Source: CAYRWM01 sp964428055 (GTDB lineage: Bacteria; Bacillota; Clostridia; Christensenellales; Christensenellaceae). From it: 46,964 nt of DNA. Each line of letters opens with the position of its first letter. Within the stretch, counting starts at the first letter, position 1. This document shows positions 9,281 to 17,298 of the stretch, piece after piece. The stretch spans positions 1 through 46,964 of the forward strand of contig CAYRWM010000012.1 of assembly GCA_964428055.1 (NCBI GenBank), read 5' to 3'. The notes under the pieces are model-generated. The model saw nothing but the letters and a program-made list of their open reading frames with translations. It did no database searches and was not told where the DNA came from. The position numbers and the translations under genes are program-made.

Positions 9281-10668
9281 TAACGGTCATTAATATTCCG
9301 GATGACGCGAGGCTAATAAGCGCCGCGGCCGAAAAAGCCGTAAAGGATGCACGGAGAGTCTTCGTTCAGTCGGAACGCATATCTTCTTTTGAGAGATTCA
9401 GAGAACTAAACAGTAATTTAGAGAGCCTCGATCCCCTGTTTGAGGGGACCGGGGATTTTGATATCCTTGCCGCTGATATAGCGGAGCATATATCTGCCGC
9501 AGGTGATGATGCCGTATTCCTGACCATGGGCGGCATAGTATCCAACAGGATAGTCGAAAAGCTTATGAGAGCGGGAAATGCCGTCATACTGCCGTCACCC
9601 GATAACGGTGACGCGTGCATCGCTTTCGCTATGTCAAAATTCGCTGCCGGGCCGGTATTAAGGCTGACCGTGTTCGATCTGGACGTCGTAAGCCTTTCAG
9701 GACACGAAGCCGTGCTGGTTACCGGCATATCGGGCAGATATGAGATGTCGAAAGTAAAACTTTTTCTGTCGCAGCTTTCCGATGATACGGAGGTCGCGCT
9801 GTACAGCGGCGGAAATGGCAAGTTTCTTGCAGTCAAGGAACTCGACAGAGAGGATGCGGAAGGCAGCGAAGCATGCGTATATATGCCGGCCGTGCCGTAT
9901 ACGGGAAGAGAGTTCAATACTTTCAGCGACCTTGTCGAAATAATGGACAGGCTCAGGGCCAAGGACGGATGTCCCTGGGATATAAAGCAGACACATGAGT
10001 CCATAGCGTCCAACTGCATAGAGGAAGCGTACGAGGTGGCCGATGCGATAGGCAGGGGAGCCACGGATGAACTCTACGATGAACTCGGGGATCTTCTGCT
10101 TCAGGTTGTATTCCATGCGAAGATCGCAAAGGACTGCGGCGAGTTTGACATGACGGATGTAACGACCGCCATATGCAAAAAACTCATACGCAGGCATCCG
10201 CATATATTCGGCGACATAACGGCTGATACAGCAGAGGAGGTTCTCCGCAACTGGGACGATATAAAGAGACAGGAGAAAGATCAGGACAGCATAGCGGATT
10301 CGATAATGGATGTGCCCGCGGGAATGAGCACTCTGCTGCGTACTCAGAAGATACAGAAAAAGGCAGCGAATGTAGGTTTTGATTTCAGATGCGCGGATGA
10401 TGCACTTGAAAAGCTTAAGGAAGAGATAGAGGAGTTCAGATGTGCCGATGATGCTCACAGAGAGGATGAAGCGGGCGATATGCTGTTTGCCCTCTGCAAT
10501 TATATAAGGCTTTCCGGACTGTCCTGCGAGACTGCCCTTATGCGTGCGAACGACAAGTTCATAAAGAGATTTGAGTTCATTGAAAAGAACGCGGAAGCGG
10601 ATGTGAGGTCGCTTTCGCTCGAAGAGATGGACGAACTCTGGGAAAAGAGCAAAAAAAGCCTTAAATAA
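9277..10668 (+). CDS. mazG: MazG/YabN nucleotide pyrophosphohydrolase with degenerate N-terminal methylase-like domain
   Basis: The C-terminal half (about 215-463) is a double MazG fold that hydrolyses NTPs and is thought to clear damaged nucleotides. Key features are KDGCPWDIKQTHESI, the metal-binding EEAYEVADAI and ELGDLLLQVVFHA. In YabN-type proteins the N-terminal half is a tetrapyrrole-methylase-like domain. Here the expected SAM-loop motifs (VGLGPGD-like start, GDP motif) are replaced by VINIPDDAR and TMGGIVSNR, so it is probably catalytically dead or retuned. The ATG overlaps the upstream stop, implying coupling with the flippase. A long open frame on the opposite strand is a shadow. 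Confidence 0.9.
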   Translation: MITVINIPDDARLISAAAEKAVKDARRVFVQSERISSFERFRELNSNLESLDPLFEGTGDFDILAADIAEHISAAGDDAVFLTMGGIVSNRIVEKLMRAGNAVILPSPDNGDACIAFAMSKFAAGPVLRLTVFDLDVVSLSGHEAVLVTGISGRYEMSKVKLFLSQLSDDTEVALYSGGNGKFLAVKELDREDAEGSEACVYMPAVPYTGREFNTFSDLVEIMDRLRAKDGCPWDIKQTHESIASNCIEEAYEVADAIGRGATDELYDELGDLLLQVVFHAKIAKDCGEFDMTDVTTAICKKLIRRHPHIFGDITADTAEEVLRNWDDIKRQEKDQDSIADSIMDVPAGMSTLLRTQKIQKKAANVGFDFRCADDALEKLKEEIEEFRCADDAHREDEAGDMLFALCNYIRLSGLSCETALMRANDKFIKRFEFIEKNAEADVRSLSLEEMDELWEKSKKSLK

Positions 10669-10691
10669 TGCGTTTTTAAGGCAAAAAATGC

Positions 10692-10720
10692 TTGATTTTA
10701 GGCTTTTATGTATATATAAT
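10692..10720 (+). promoter_or_regulatory. hup promoter
   Basis: TTGATT (10692-10697), 17 bases and TATAAT (10715-10720), about 50 bases before the HU start codon. Confidence 0.7.
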
Positions 10721-10770
10721 ATCAATGTTAACACTAAATTTTTTATAATATCTTAAGGAGGATATTTAAG

Positions 10771-11043
10771 GTGAACAAAACAGAATTAGTTGAAGCAGTT
10801 GCCAAGAAGGCTGGTATTGCGAAGAAGGACGCTGACAAGGCTGTAGCATCTTTTATCGATGTTGTTATCGGTGAAGTTAAGAAGGACAACAAAGTTCAGA
10901 TAGTTGGTTTCGGTACATTCGAAGCAAGGAAGAGAGCAGCAAGAGAGGGTATCAATCCCCAGTCCAAGGCTAAGATCAAGATCGCAGCTTGCAAGGTTCC
11001 CGCTTTCAAAGCTGGCAAAGCTTTCAAAGACGCTGTGAAATAA
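10771..11043 (+). CDS. hup: DNA-binding protein HU
   Basis: A 90-residue HU/IHF-family nucleoid protein that bends and compacts DNA as a dimer. MNKTELVEAVAKKAG and the beta-arm core VGFGTFEARKRAAREG with NPQ are diagnostic, and the size is exact. It uses a GTG start with AAGGAGG nine bases upstream. It has its own promoter and a strong terminator, so it is a separate, highly expressed unit inside the locus. HU in this place, next to rqcP, is common in Clostridia. Confidence 0.97.
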   Translation: MNKTELVEAVAKKAGIAKKDADKAVASFIDVVIGEVKKDNKVQIVGFGTFEARKRAAREGINPQSKAKIKIAACKVPAFKAGKAFKDAVK

Positions 11044-11060
11044 TCAATTTAGCCAATTTT

Positions 11061-11090
11061 AAGGAGCGGGTATACTCGCTCCTTTTTTTT
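11061..11090 (+). terminator. hup terminator
   Basis: AAGGAGCG (11061-11068) pairs with CGCTCCTT (11077-11084) around an 8-base loop and runs into eight T residues. It is a textbook intrinsic terminator. Confidence 0.9.
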
Positions 11091-11106
11091 ATATATAATA
11101 TATATA

Positions 11107-11352
11107 ATGAGATTAGATAAATTTCTTAAGGTTTCACGCCTTATAAAGAGACGCACAGTCGCGCATAATGCCTGCAGCGGCAGCCTCGTCGAACTCAACG
11201 GAAGACCGGCCAAGAGCGGAGCGAGGGTCAAGGAAGGCGATATCATCACGATCAGTTTCGGGTCAAAACCCCTAAGTGTCCGCATACTGTCAGTTCAGGA
11301 GACAGTAAGGAAGGAGATGGCCGATCAGATGTACGAGGTGATCGATCAGTGA
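11107..11352 (+). CDS. rqcP: RqcP (YabO) S4-domain ribosome quality control protein
   Basis: An 81-residue S4-fold RNA-binding protein. MRLDKFLKVSRLIKRRT is the RqcP/Hsp15 signature, and the S4 loop GRPAKSGARVKEGDII follows. In B. subtilis RqcP works with RqcH to add Ala tails to stalled nascent chains on 50S subunits. The start codon has no ribosome binding site. It lies eight bases after a TATAAT (11094-11099), so a leaderless transcript is possible. The stop overlaps the GTG start of ispDF (GTGA). Confidence 0.9.
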   Translation: MRLDKFLKVSRLIKRRTVAHNACSGSLVELNGRPAKSGARVKEGDIITISFGSKPLSVRILSVQETVRKEMADQMYEVIDQ

Positions 11353-12509
11353 ATATAATCGGAATTATAGTTGCGGCGGGCAACAGCAGCCGTATGATGC
11401 TTAAAAAGAATAAAGTTTTCTTAAAGTTTGGCAAAGCCACTGCTCTTGCCAGATGCATTTGTGCGCACAGAGATTCGGGTTTGTTTAGTGAGCTTGTAAT
11501 AGTTTGCAGATCCGAGGATAAAAAAGAGGTTGGTGATATAGCCCGCCGTAATACAAAGGGGCTTAAGTATCGACTTGTTGAAGGCGGGAATGAGCGCCAG
11601 GATTCGGTGTGTAATGCACTTGCGACCATTGGAGAAGATGTTGATTATATAAGCGTTCACGACGCGGCCAGATGTTTTGTGACAGCGGAACTAATAAAAC
11701 AATGCGTTGAGAGTGCTGTGATTCATGGATCGGCTATACCAGTTGAGAACATCACGGACACTGTAAAACTTGTGGATGGCGATATAGTCGAAAAGACATT
11801 AAACAGGAATGTCTTAAAACTGGTCCAAACACCGCAGGTCTTTTCGGCGAAGCTGCTCATAGACGCCTATGAGGCGGCGTACAGCGAGGGGTACTACGGT
11901 ACGGATGACGCGTCTCTCGTGGAGCGGATGGGTGCTGAAGTGCACATAGTTGATGGAAATAGTAACAATATTAAACTGACCACAAGAGATGATATAGAGA
12001 AAGGCAGAAATATCACAGGGAGTAGAGCTAATTCTGTTCGGATTGGCAATGGTTACGATGTTCATGCTTTCTGCGAGGGTAGGCCTCTTGTGCTGGGTGG
12101 CGTGAAGATACCTTATGAAAAGGGTTTGGAAGGCCACTCGGATGCCGATGTCCTGATACACGCCGTGATGGATGCGCTCCTCGGAGCGTGCGGACTTCCG
12201 GACATAGGCGAGCTGTTCCCCCCTGGGGCAGCCCAGTACCGCAACATATCCAGCATGATACTGCTTGAGAGAGTGAAAAATAAGATGCATGACAGGTACT
12301 GCAGCGTGATCAACGTGGATGCCACCCTTATCATGCAGGCGCCGAAGATCGCCAGATACAAGGACAAAATGGCTGGAAACATAGCCGAAGTCCTCGGTAT
12401 CCAGCCGGAGCAGGTCAACATAAAGGGAACAACAACGGAAAAACTCGGATTTGTGGGAAGAGAAGAAGGCATAGCCGCCAGCGCAGTCTGCCTTGTCAGG
12501 ATGAGATGA
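11349..12509 (+). CDS. ispDF: Bifunctional IspD-IspF
   Basis: A fusion of two MEP-pathway enzymes. Residues 1-225 form IspD (MEP cytidylyltransferase), with IIVAAGNSSRM and the conserved VHDAARCF. Residues about 229-386 form IspF (MECDP synthase), with zinc ligands in GYDVHAF and HSDADVLIHAV and the closing TTTEKLGFVGR. Separate IspD and IspF are usual in Bacillus; fused forms occur in several lineages. In IspF the common FPDTDP loop reads FPPGAAQ and the following GADS reads NISS, so a usually acidic stretch near the substrate is lost. The GTG start overlaps the rqcP stop. The IspD half looks AT-richer than the IspF half. Confidence 0.92.
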   Translation: MNIIGIIVAAGNSSRMMLKKNKVFLKFGKATALARCICAHRDSGLFSELVIVCRSEDKKEVGDIARRNTKGLKYRLVEGGNERQDSVCNALATIGEDVDYISVHDAARCFVTAELIKQCVESAVIHGSAIPVENITDTVKLVDGDIVEKTLNRNVLKLVQTPQVFSAKLLIDAYEAAYSEGYYGTDDASLVERMGAEVHIVDGNSNNIKLTTRDDIEKGRNITGSRANSVRIGNGYDVHAFCEGRPLVLGGVKIPYEKGLEGHSDADVLIHAVMDALLGACGLPDIGELFPPGAAQYRNISSMILLERVKNKMHDRYCSVINVDATLIMQAPKIARYKDKMAGNIAEVLGIQPEQVNIKGTTTEKLGFVGREEGIAASAVCLVRMR

Positions 12510-12513
12510 TCAC

Positions 12514-13704
12514 ATGAGCGGCAGATGGAAGTATTCATCGTATAAGGGCACCTTTAGGAAAAAGTCGGGGCCCCGGATGATAGCAAAAATCATCATAGCA
12601 GCTGCGGTCATAGTCGCGGCCGTATTGTGCTTTATATTTTTCGCCCTGCCGTTTCTGAGCGATTTGACGAGCGGCGTAGACCCGGCTGCAAGATATGAGG
12701 ACAAGCCGAACGTTGAGTTTGCTGCGGATACTATCAGTGAGAACACTTCATCGGATACAGTAACGGAAGCGGACTGGGTCATAAATGAGGTCAAGAGCAA
12801 TTACTCCATAAAGAACGATCCGTACTATGACAACGGCAGGATAATATTCTCAACGGACAACGATGTCTCCAACGGCATCATGGCGGATGCGGTCGCGATA
12901 TACAATGTTGCATCCCAGGAAACGACCATACTCCCGAACGTCACGAAAAAGTACGACAATATAATAATGACGAGATTGTCCGGAAACTACGCCATATGGG
13001 TCGATTGCATGAAGGCCGGCGGCGGACGAATATGCGGATATGACTTAAGCAAGCAGGAGATGTTTGTTGTAAAGGAGTTCGGCTACGCGATACCGTATAT
13101 AAGCATAAACGGCAATTACATCGCATTTACCCAGGTTGCGGGAGAGAATGAGCAGAGACTGTATCTTTACGACATAGCAAACAGGACCAATACGACCGTC
13201 AAGATATATGAGAGCAAGGATGTTACCTGCGGAAAATGCGACATATCCGATACGAGTCTCGTATGGTCGGAATACGCCACTGACGGAAGGGCGGTCTTAA
13301 GGGTCCTCGATCTTACAGGCGGTACCGCGCAGCCCAAAGAGTACAATCTGGGCGACTGGGTATTCAAGCCCAGGACGAACGGGGAATACATACTCTATAC
13401 AACTAGGGACAACAGCCTTGAGGCTGATCTTATGCTGTCGGACGGAAATTCAAATACGGTCAGAGTGGCGACCGGTGTCCTCGATTACGAGATAGGCGAG
13501 GATTACATAGTATATTCGAAGGGCGAGCAGATATTCGCAGCCCCGATAGATAAAGCGCAGCAGTCACAACTGGTATCGGGAGATATGATGAGAGCGATGT
13601 TCTCATCATTCAACGGAAAGCACCTGTGTTTTTACGATGTGACTGATAATTTCGGACAGATAGACTCCGTTAGATATGTCTATATAGACAGGGAAGAGAA
13701 CTGA
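12514..13704 (+). CDS. Membrane-anchored beta-propeller-like protein of unknown function
   Basis: A 396-residue protein. It begins with a short basic cytoplasmic tail and one membrane helix at about 24-46 (IIIAAAVIVAAVLCFIFFAL), then an extracellular region. The outer part has repeated blades of the TolB/WD40-like kind, seen as recurring aromatic-Asp patterns such as NYAIWVD, NYIAFTQV, TSLVWSEY, EYILYTT and DYIVYS spaced about 45-55 residues apart. I do not recognise a specific family or ligand. It starts five bases after the ispDF stop and its own stop overlaps the radA start (TGATG), so it belongs to the same operon. A cell-surface sensor or scaffold is a guess. Confidence 0.75.
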   Translation: MSGRWKYSSYKGTFRKKSGPRMIAKIIIAAAVIVAAVLCFIFFALPFLSDLTSGVDPAARYEDKPNVEFAADTISENTSSDTVTEADWVINEVKSNYSIKNDPYYDNGRIIFSTDNDVSNGIMADAVAIYNVASQETTILPNVTKKYDNIIMTRLSGNYAIWVDCMKAGGGRICGYDLSKQEMFVVKEFGYAIPYISINGNYIAFTQVAGENEQRLYLYDIANRTNTTVKIYESKDVTCGKCDISDTSLVWSEYATDGRAVLRVLDLTGGTAQPKEYNLGDWVFKPRTNGEYILYTTRDNSLEADLMLSDGNSNTVRVATGVLDYEIGEDYIVYSKGEQIFAAPIDKAQQSQLVSGDMMRAMFSSFNGKHLCFYDVTDNFGQIDSVRYVYIDREEN

Positions 13705-15050
13705 TGGCCAAAATAAAGACTGAATTCGTCTGCAGCGAATGCGGATACAGAAGCCCCAAGTGGGTGGGCAGATGCCTGTCCTGCGGTAGCTGGAACAGCA
13801 TGGTTGAGGAGATAATAGAGGAAAAGCCGGCAGCGGCCGGCGCCGCTAAAGCGGATGCTTCCTTCGAGGTTCAGTATCTCGAGAATATATCGTCTGCCGA
13901 GAGCTCCAGGACCGTGACGGGCATCCATGAGTTCGACAGGGTGCTCGGCGGCGGCGTGGTGGACGCAGGAGTCGTTCTGGCAGGAGGCGAGCCCGGCATA
14001 GGAAAGTCCACACTGTTCCTGCAGGCGGCGGATATACTCGCGAATAACGGCGGAGTGCTGTACGTCTCGGGCGAGGAGTCTCCCGCTCAGATAAAGATGA
14101 GAGCCGAGAGGCTGGGCGTTAAGAGCCGTATGATGTTCATGGCAGAGACGGACATAAGGCGCGTCATAGCCGCGATAGAGAGTAAGGCCCCCAGATACGC
14201 CGTTATAGATTCCATACAGACCATGTACGATCCGGAGCTGTCTTCGGCTCCTGGAAGCGTGTCCCAGGTAAGGGGATGCGCCACTCTTCTCACGGCGGCT
14301 GCAAAGCGTCAGGGCACGGCTGTGTTCATAATAGGGCACGTAACTAAGGAAGGCGCCATAGCGGGCCCGAGAGTGCTGGAGCATATAGTGGACACGGTGC
14401 TGTATTTCGAAGGCGAGCCTTCGTCCAATCTCAGGATCCTCCGGGCTGTCAAGAACCGCTACGGTTCGACTGATGAGATAGGCGTGTTTGAGATGCGTGA
14501 CAGCGGCATGCAGGAAGTCTTGAATCCCACTCTGCTGGAGGAGTATGAAAGATCCCTTCCCGGAGTGTCGGTCCTTTGCGCGGCCCAGGGAACGAGGCCC
14601 ATGCTGCTCGAGATGCAGGCCCTCGTTTCAGTCACTCAGCTCAATATCCCGAGAAGGATATGCTCGGGCGTGGATATAGCGAGACTGTACATGATAGCTG
14701 CGGTCCTCGAAAAGAAGATAGGACTCAAGCTGTACAACCAGGATATATTCGTAAACGTAGCCGGAGGACTGCGCGTAAGGGAGCATGCAGGCGATCTCGC
14801 CATGGCGGTGAGCATAGTGTCGTCATTAAGAAATCTGCCCGTATCGGGCGGGACCGCTCTTATAGGAGAGATAGGCCTTGCTGGAGAGGTGAGGAGAGTT
14901 TCCTTCCTTTCGAAAAGGCTGTCCGAGTGCGAGTCGCACGGCTTTAAGAGAGTCATAGTCCCCAAAGGCAGCATAGAAAAGGGCCTTAAGACCGATATGG
15001 AGATAATCGGAGTGGACACTCTGTCCGACGCTCTTTCCAAAGTGTTCTGA
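13704..15050 (+). CDS. radA: DNA repair protein RadA (Sms)
   Basis: RadA is a RecA-like hexameric branch-migration helicase used in recombination and transformation. At 448 residues it is full length. It has an N-terminal C4 zinc finger (Cys10, 13, 24, 27), Walker A GGEPGIGKST (about 95-104), the RadA-specific KNRYG motif (about 250-254) and a C-terminal Lon-protease-like domain without the catalytic dyad function. The start overlaps the upstream stop by one base. The radA-yacL order resembles Bacillus, but disA, normally between them, is absent. Confidence 0.96.
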   Translation: MAKIKTEFVCSECGYRSPKWVGRCLSCGSWNSMVEEIIEEKPAAAGAAKADASFEVQYLENISSAESSRTVTGIHEFDRVLGGGVVDAGVVLAGGEPGIGKSTLFLQAADILANNGGVLYVSGEESPAQIKMRAERLGVKSRMMFMAETDIRRVIAAIESKAPRYAVIDSIQTMYDPELSSAPGSVSQVRGCATLLTAAAKRQGTAVFIIGHVTKEGAIAGPRVLEHIVDTVLYFEGEPSSNLRILRAVKNRYGSTDEIGVFEMRDSGMQEVLNPTLLEEYERSLPGVSVLCAAQGTRPMLLEMQALVSVTQLNIPRRICSGVDIARLYMIAAVLEKKIGLKLYNQDIFVNVAGGLRVREHAGDLAMAVSIVSSLRNLPVSGGTALIGEIGLAGEVRRVSFLSKRLSECESHGFKRVIVPKGSIEKGLKTDMEIIGVDTLSDALSKVF

Positions 15051-15063
15051 CAGGGTATATAAT
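15035..15063 (+). promoter_or_regulatory. Possible yacL promoter
   Basis: TTCCAA (15035-15040), 17 bases and TATAAT (15058-15063), with the -35 inside the end of radA. The -10 is perfect but the -35 is weak. Confidence 0.35.
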
Positions 15064-15138
15064 ATATAAAAAAGGAAAGGAGGCGGAAGCTTAAACTTTT
15101 AATTCGCAAAACAGAATAACGGAAAGGAGGACAGCCAT

Positions 15139-16218
15139 ATGGTTCAGAAGCTTTTGAGACTATTCGTCATAATAGTCGGCATCTTCGTGGGACCGGGTCT
15201 GACGTACGCGGTGTTCGAAATGCTGGGCTCTTTTTGGGGCACTCCCGTGAGCTCGGTGCTTGAGACGTGGGCGGTCATGCTTATCTTTATTATTAGCGGT
15301 ATTGTTTCCGGAATCATTTTTCTTTTATTATCAGGCAGGATCGTTGACGGCATCCTTCGCGGCATGAGCAACCCCGAAGGGGACTCATCCAGAACACAGG
15401 CAGCCAAGACCACGGCAGGTATAATCGGTCTTATCATAGGGTTCATAATAGCCACTCTTTTAACGTCGCTCATATCGAGCATACCCGCTTACTGGATATC
15501 CATCCCGCTCACTATAATCACCTTTATAGTATTCGGAGCGCTCGGTTGGAGCCTCGGATACACGGGCAAGTTCGATCTCTCCACGGTCATATCGAGGAGC
15601 AGAAGGGACGACAGGAAAAAGCCTGTGGTATCGCCCAAGATACTGGATACTAGCGCGGTCATCGACGGACGCATATACGACATATGCAAAACGGGCGTAT
15701 TGGAAGGGAGCATACTCGTTCCCGGCTTCGTGGTGATAGAGCTCCAGCATATATCCGACAGCGCGGACAGCCTGAAGAGACAGAAGGGAAGACGCGGACT
15801 CGATATACTGAACAAACTGCAGTCGGATTTCCCGAAGCAGATAAGCGTCATCGAGAAGGACTACAAGGATATCGACGAGGTCGACGCGAAGCTCATACGT
15901 CTCGCGGCAGACATGAAGGGCACGGTCGTGACTCTTGATTACAACCTCAACAAGGTAGCTAAGGTGTACAGTGTTCCGGTGTTCAACATCAATGAACTGG
16001 CGAACGCTATGAAGCCCGTGCTTCTTCCCGGCGAGGAGCTCAAGGTCATCATAGTCAAGGACGGCAAGGAGCCCGGCCAGGGCGTCGCCTATCTCGATGA
16101 CGGCACTATGATAGTCGTCGAGGGAGCGGGCGGCTGCGCAGGTCAGGAGATGGATGTGGCGGTCACTAGCGTGCTGCAGACGGCGGCGGGCAGGATGATA
16201 TTTGCTAAGACGATATAA
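15139..16218 (+). CDS. yacL: YacL-like PIN/TRAM-domain membrane protein
   Basis: 359 residues with four predicted membrane helices in the first 150 residues. A PIN nuclease-like domain follows, with acidic residues in ILDTSAVIDGRIYD and VTLDYNLNKVAKV. A C-terminal TRAM domain comes last, with PGEELKVIIVKDGKEPGQG and GYLDDGT-like strands. The family is conserved next to radA/disA in Firmicutes. RNase activity is inferred from the PIN fold only. It has a strong AAAGGAGG ribosome site. This is the last backbone gene before the catabolic island and is followed by a two-way terminator. Confidence 0.9.
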   Translation: MVQKLLRLFVIIVGIFVGPGLTYAVFEMLGSFWGTPVSSVLETWAVMLIFIISGIVSGIIFLLLSGRIVDGILRGMSNPEGDSSRTQAAKTTAGIIGLIIGFIIATLLTSLISSIPAYWISIPLTIITFIVFGALGWSLGYTGKFDLSTVISRSRRDDRKKPVVSPKILDTSAVIDGRIYDICKTGVLEGSILVPGFVVIELQHISDSADSLKRQKGRRGLDILNKLQSDFPKQISVIEKDYKDIDEVDAKLIRLAADMKGTVVTLDYNLNKVAKVYSVPVFNINELANAMKPVLLPGEELKVIIVKDGKEPGQGVAYLDDGTMIVVEGAGGCAGQEMDVAVTSVLQTAAGRMIFAKTI

Positions 16219-16225
16219 AACTAAT

Positions 16226-16271
16226 AATAAAAACACCCTATTCACGGAAGATTTGAGGATAGGGTGTTTTT
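16226..16271. terminator. Bidirectional terminator between yacL and the glycyl radical genes
   Basis: AAACACCCTAT (16231-16241) pairs with ATAGGGTGTTT (16259-16269), an 11-bp stem with an A-run on its left and T-run on its right. It can end transcription from both sides. The 85 bases beyond it, up to 16359, hold nothing recognisable. Confidence 0.85.
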
Positions 16272-16359
16272 ACGTTATAAAGAGCTTTGTTGGACAGCAA
16301 AATCGTAAAGTGCAGTGCCGCTGCAGTAGTTAGTAGGAACTCTTATGCCATTTATCCAA

Positions 16360-17289
16360 CTATTCTCCTATTGTGGTATAAAAACCATTTTTATTGAACA
16401 TTTCAGCAATTTCCTGCATGCTTTCCTGTGATGGAGTAGGAACGTCTGCCAAACTGTATTCCATGTCCAGTTTTTTGTATTTTGTTACTCCCAATGTGTG
16501 GTAAGGCAATAAACTTACTGTACAGTTGTTACCATGCTTTTTGAGGAAATCTATAGTGTTTGTTATGTTACTTTCTGAATCATTAAATCCAGGGATTATC
16601 GGGATCCTCACACAAACATTAGCTCCGGCATTAATAAGTTTCTCGAAATTGCTTAGGATCAGTTTGTTCGATACTCCGATATTCTTTTTATGAGACTCGT
16701 CATCAATAGTTTTGATATCAAACAGAAATAAATCAATGAGAGGCATCACCTTTTCTAAACTTTTCCATGAAGCATAACCTGATGTTTCTATGCAGGTGTT
16801 CAGATTCTGATCTTTACATGCTTTCGCCAGTTCATACAGAAAATCGATCTGTAATAATGCTTCTCCTCCTGAAAATGTTATTCCGCCTCCTGATTGTTCG
16901 TAAAATGAGCTGTCTTTGTTGACTATTTCCAATACTTCTGAAACAGACATAGTCTTTCCTGCCAGATCAAGTGCTTCACTGTTACATGTGGATGTGCATA
17001 TGCCGCAGCTAATACATATCTCTCTGTTGATCTTTATGCCGAAACCGTCCCATGAAAGAGCATTATTCTGGCATGCATCAATACACTTTCTGCAGCCCAT
17101 ACAGCGTGTTTTCCAATACATCAATTGTTTTTTTTCGCTTTGAGATTCCGGATTTGCACACCACAAACAATGAAGAGGACAACCTTTCAGAAATACTACT
17201 GTTCTGATCCCAGGCCCATCTTTTAGTGCGTATCGTTCGATTTCAAATATTGTTCCTGTTTTGTTGTAATCAATACTACTATCTTTCAA
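16360..17289 (-). CDS. Glycyl radical enzyme activating enzyme (radical SAM)
   Basis: This protein makes the glycyl radical on the neighbouring enzyme using SAM and a [4Fe-4S] cluster. The radical SAM motif is C37-x3-C41-x2-C44 inside KGCPLHCLWC. Two extra ferredoxin-type clusters follow: C63, C66, C69, C73 and C92, C95, C98, C102. This layout is usual for activases of the dehydratase/lyase class rather than pyruvate formate-lyase activase. A GGGITFSGGEALLQ motif for SAM binding is present. Length is 309. It starts at TTG (17289) with GAGGAG six bases upstream, nine bases after the enzyme gene's stop, so the pair is one operon. Confidence 0.93.
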   Translation of the reverse strand: MKDSSIDYNKTGTIFEIERYALKDGPGIRTVVFLKGCPLHCLWCANPESQSEKKQLMYWKTRCMGCRKCIDACQNNALSWDGFGIKINREICISCGICTSTCNSEALDLAGKTMSVSEVLEIVNKDSSFYEQSGGGITFSGGEALLQIDFLYELAKACKDQNLNTCIETSGYASWKSLEKVMPLIDLFLFDIKTIDDESHKKNIGVSNKLILSNFEKLINAGANVCVRIPIIPGFNDSESNITNTIDFLKKHGNNCTVSLLPYHTLGVTKYKKLDMEYSLADVPTPSQESMQEIAEMFNKNGFYTTIGE

Positions 17290-17298
17290 AATTTCTCC

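Noticed and set aside
9697..10734. 345-codon open frame on the minus strand opposite mazG
   Set aside because: It lies opposite a well-conserved MazG gene, has no family features and reflects codon bias.
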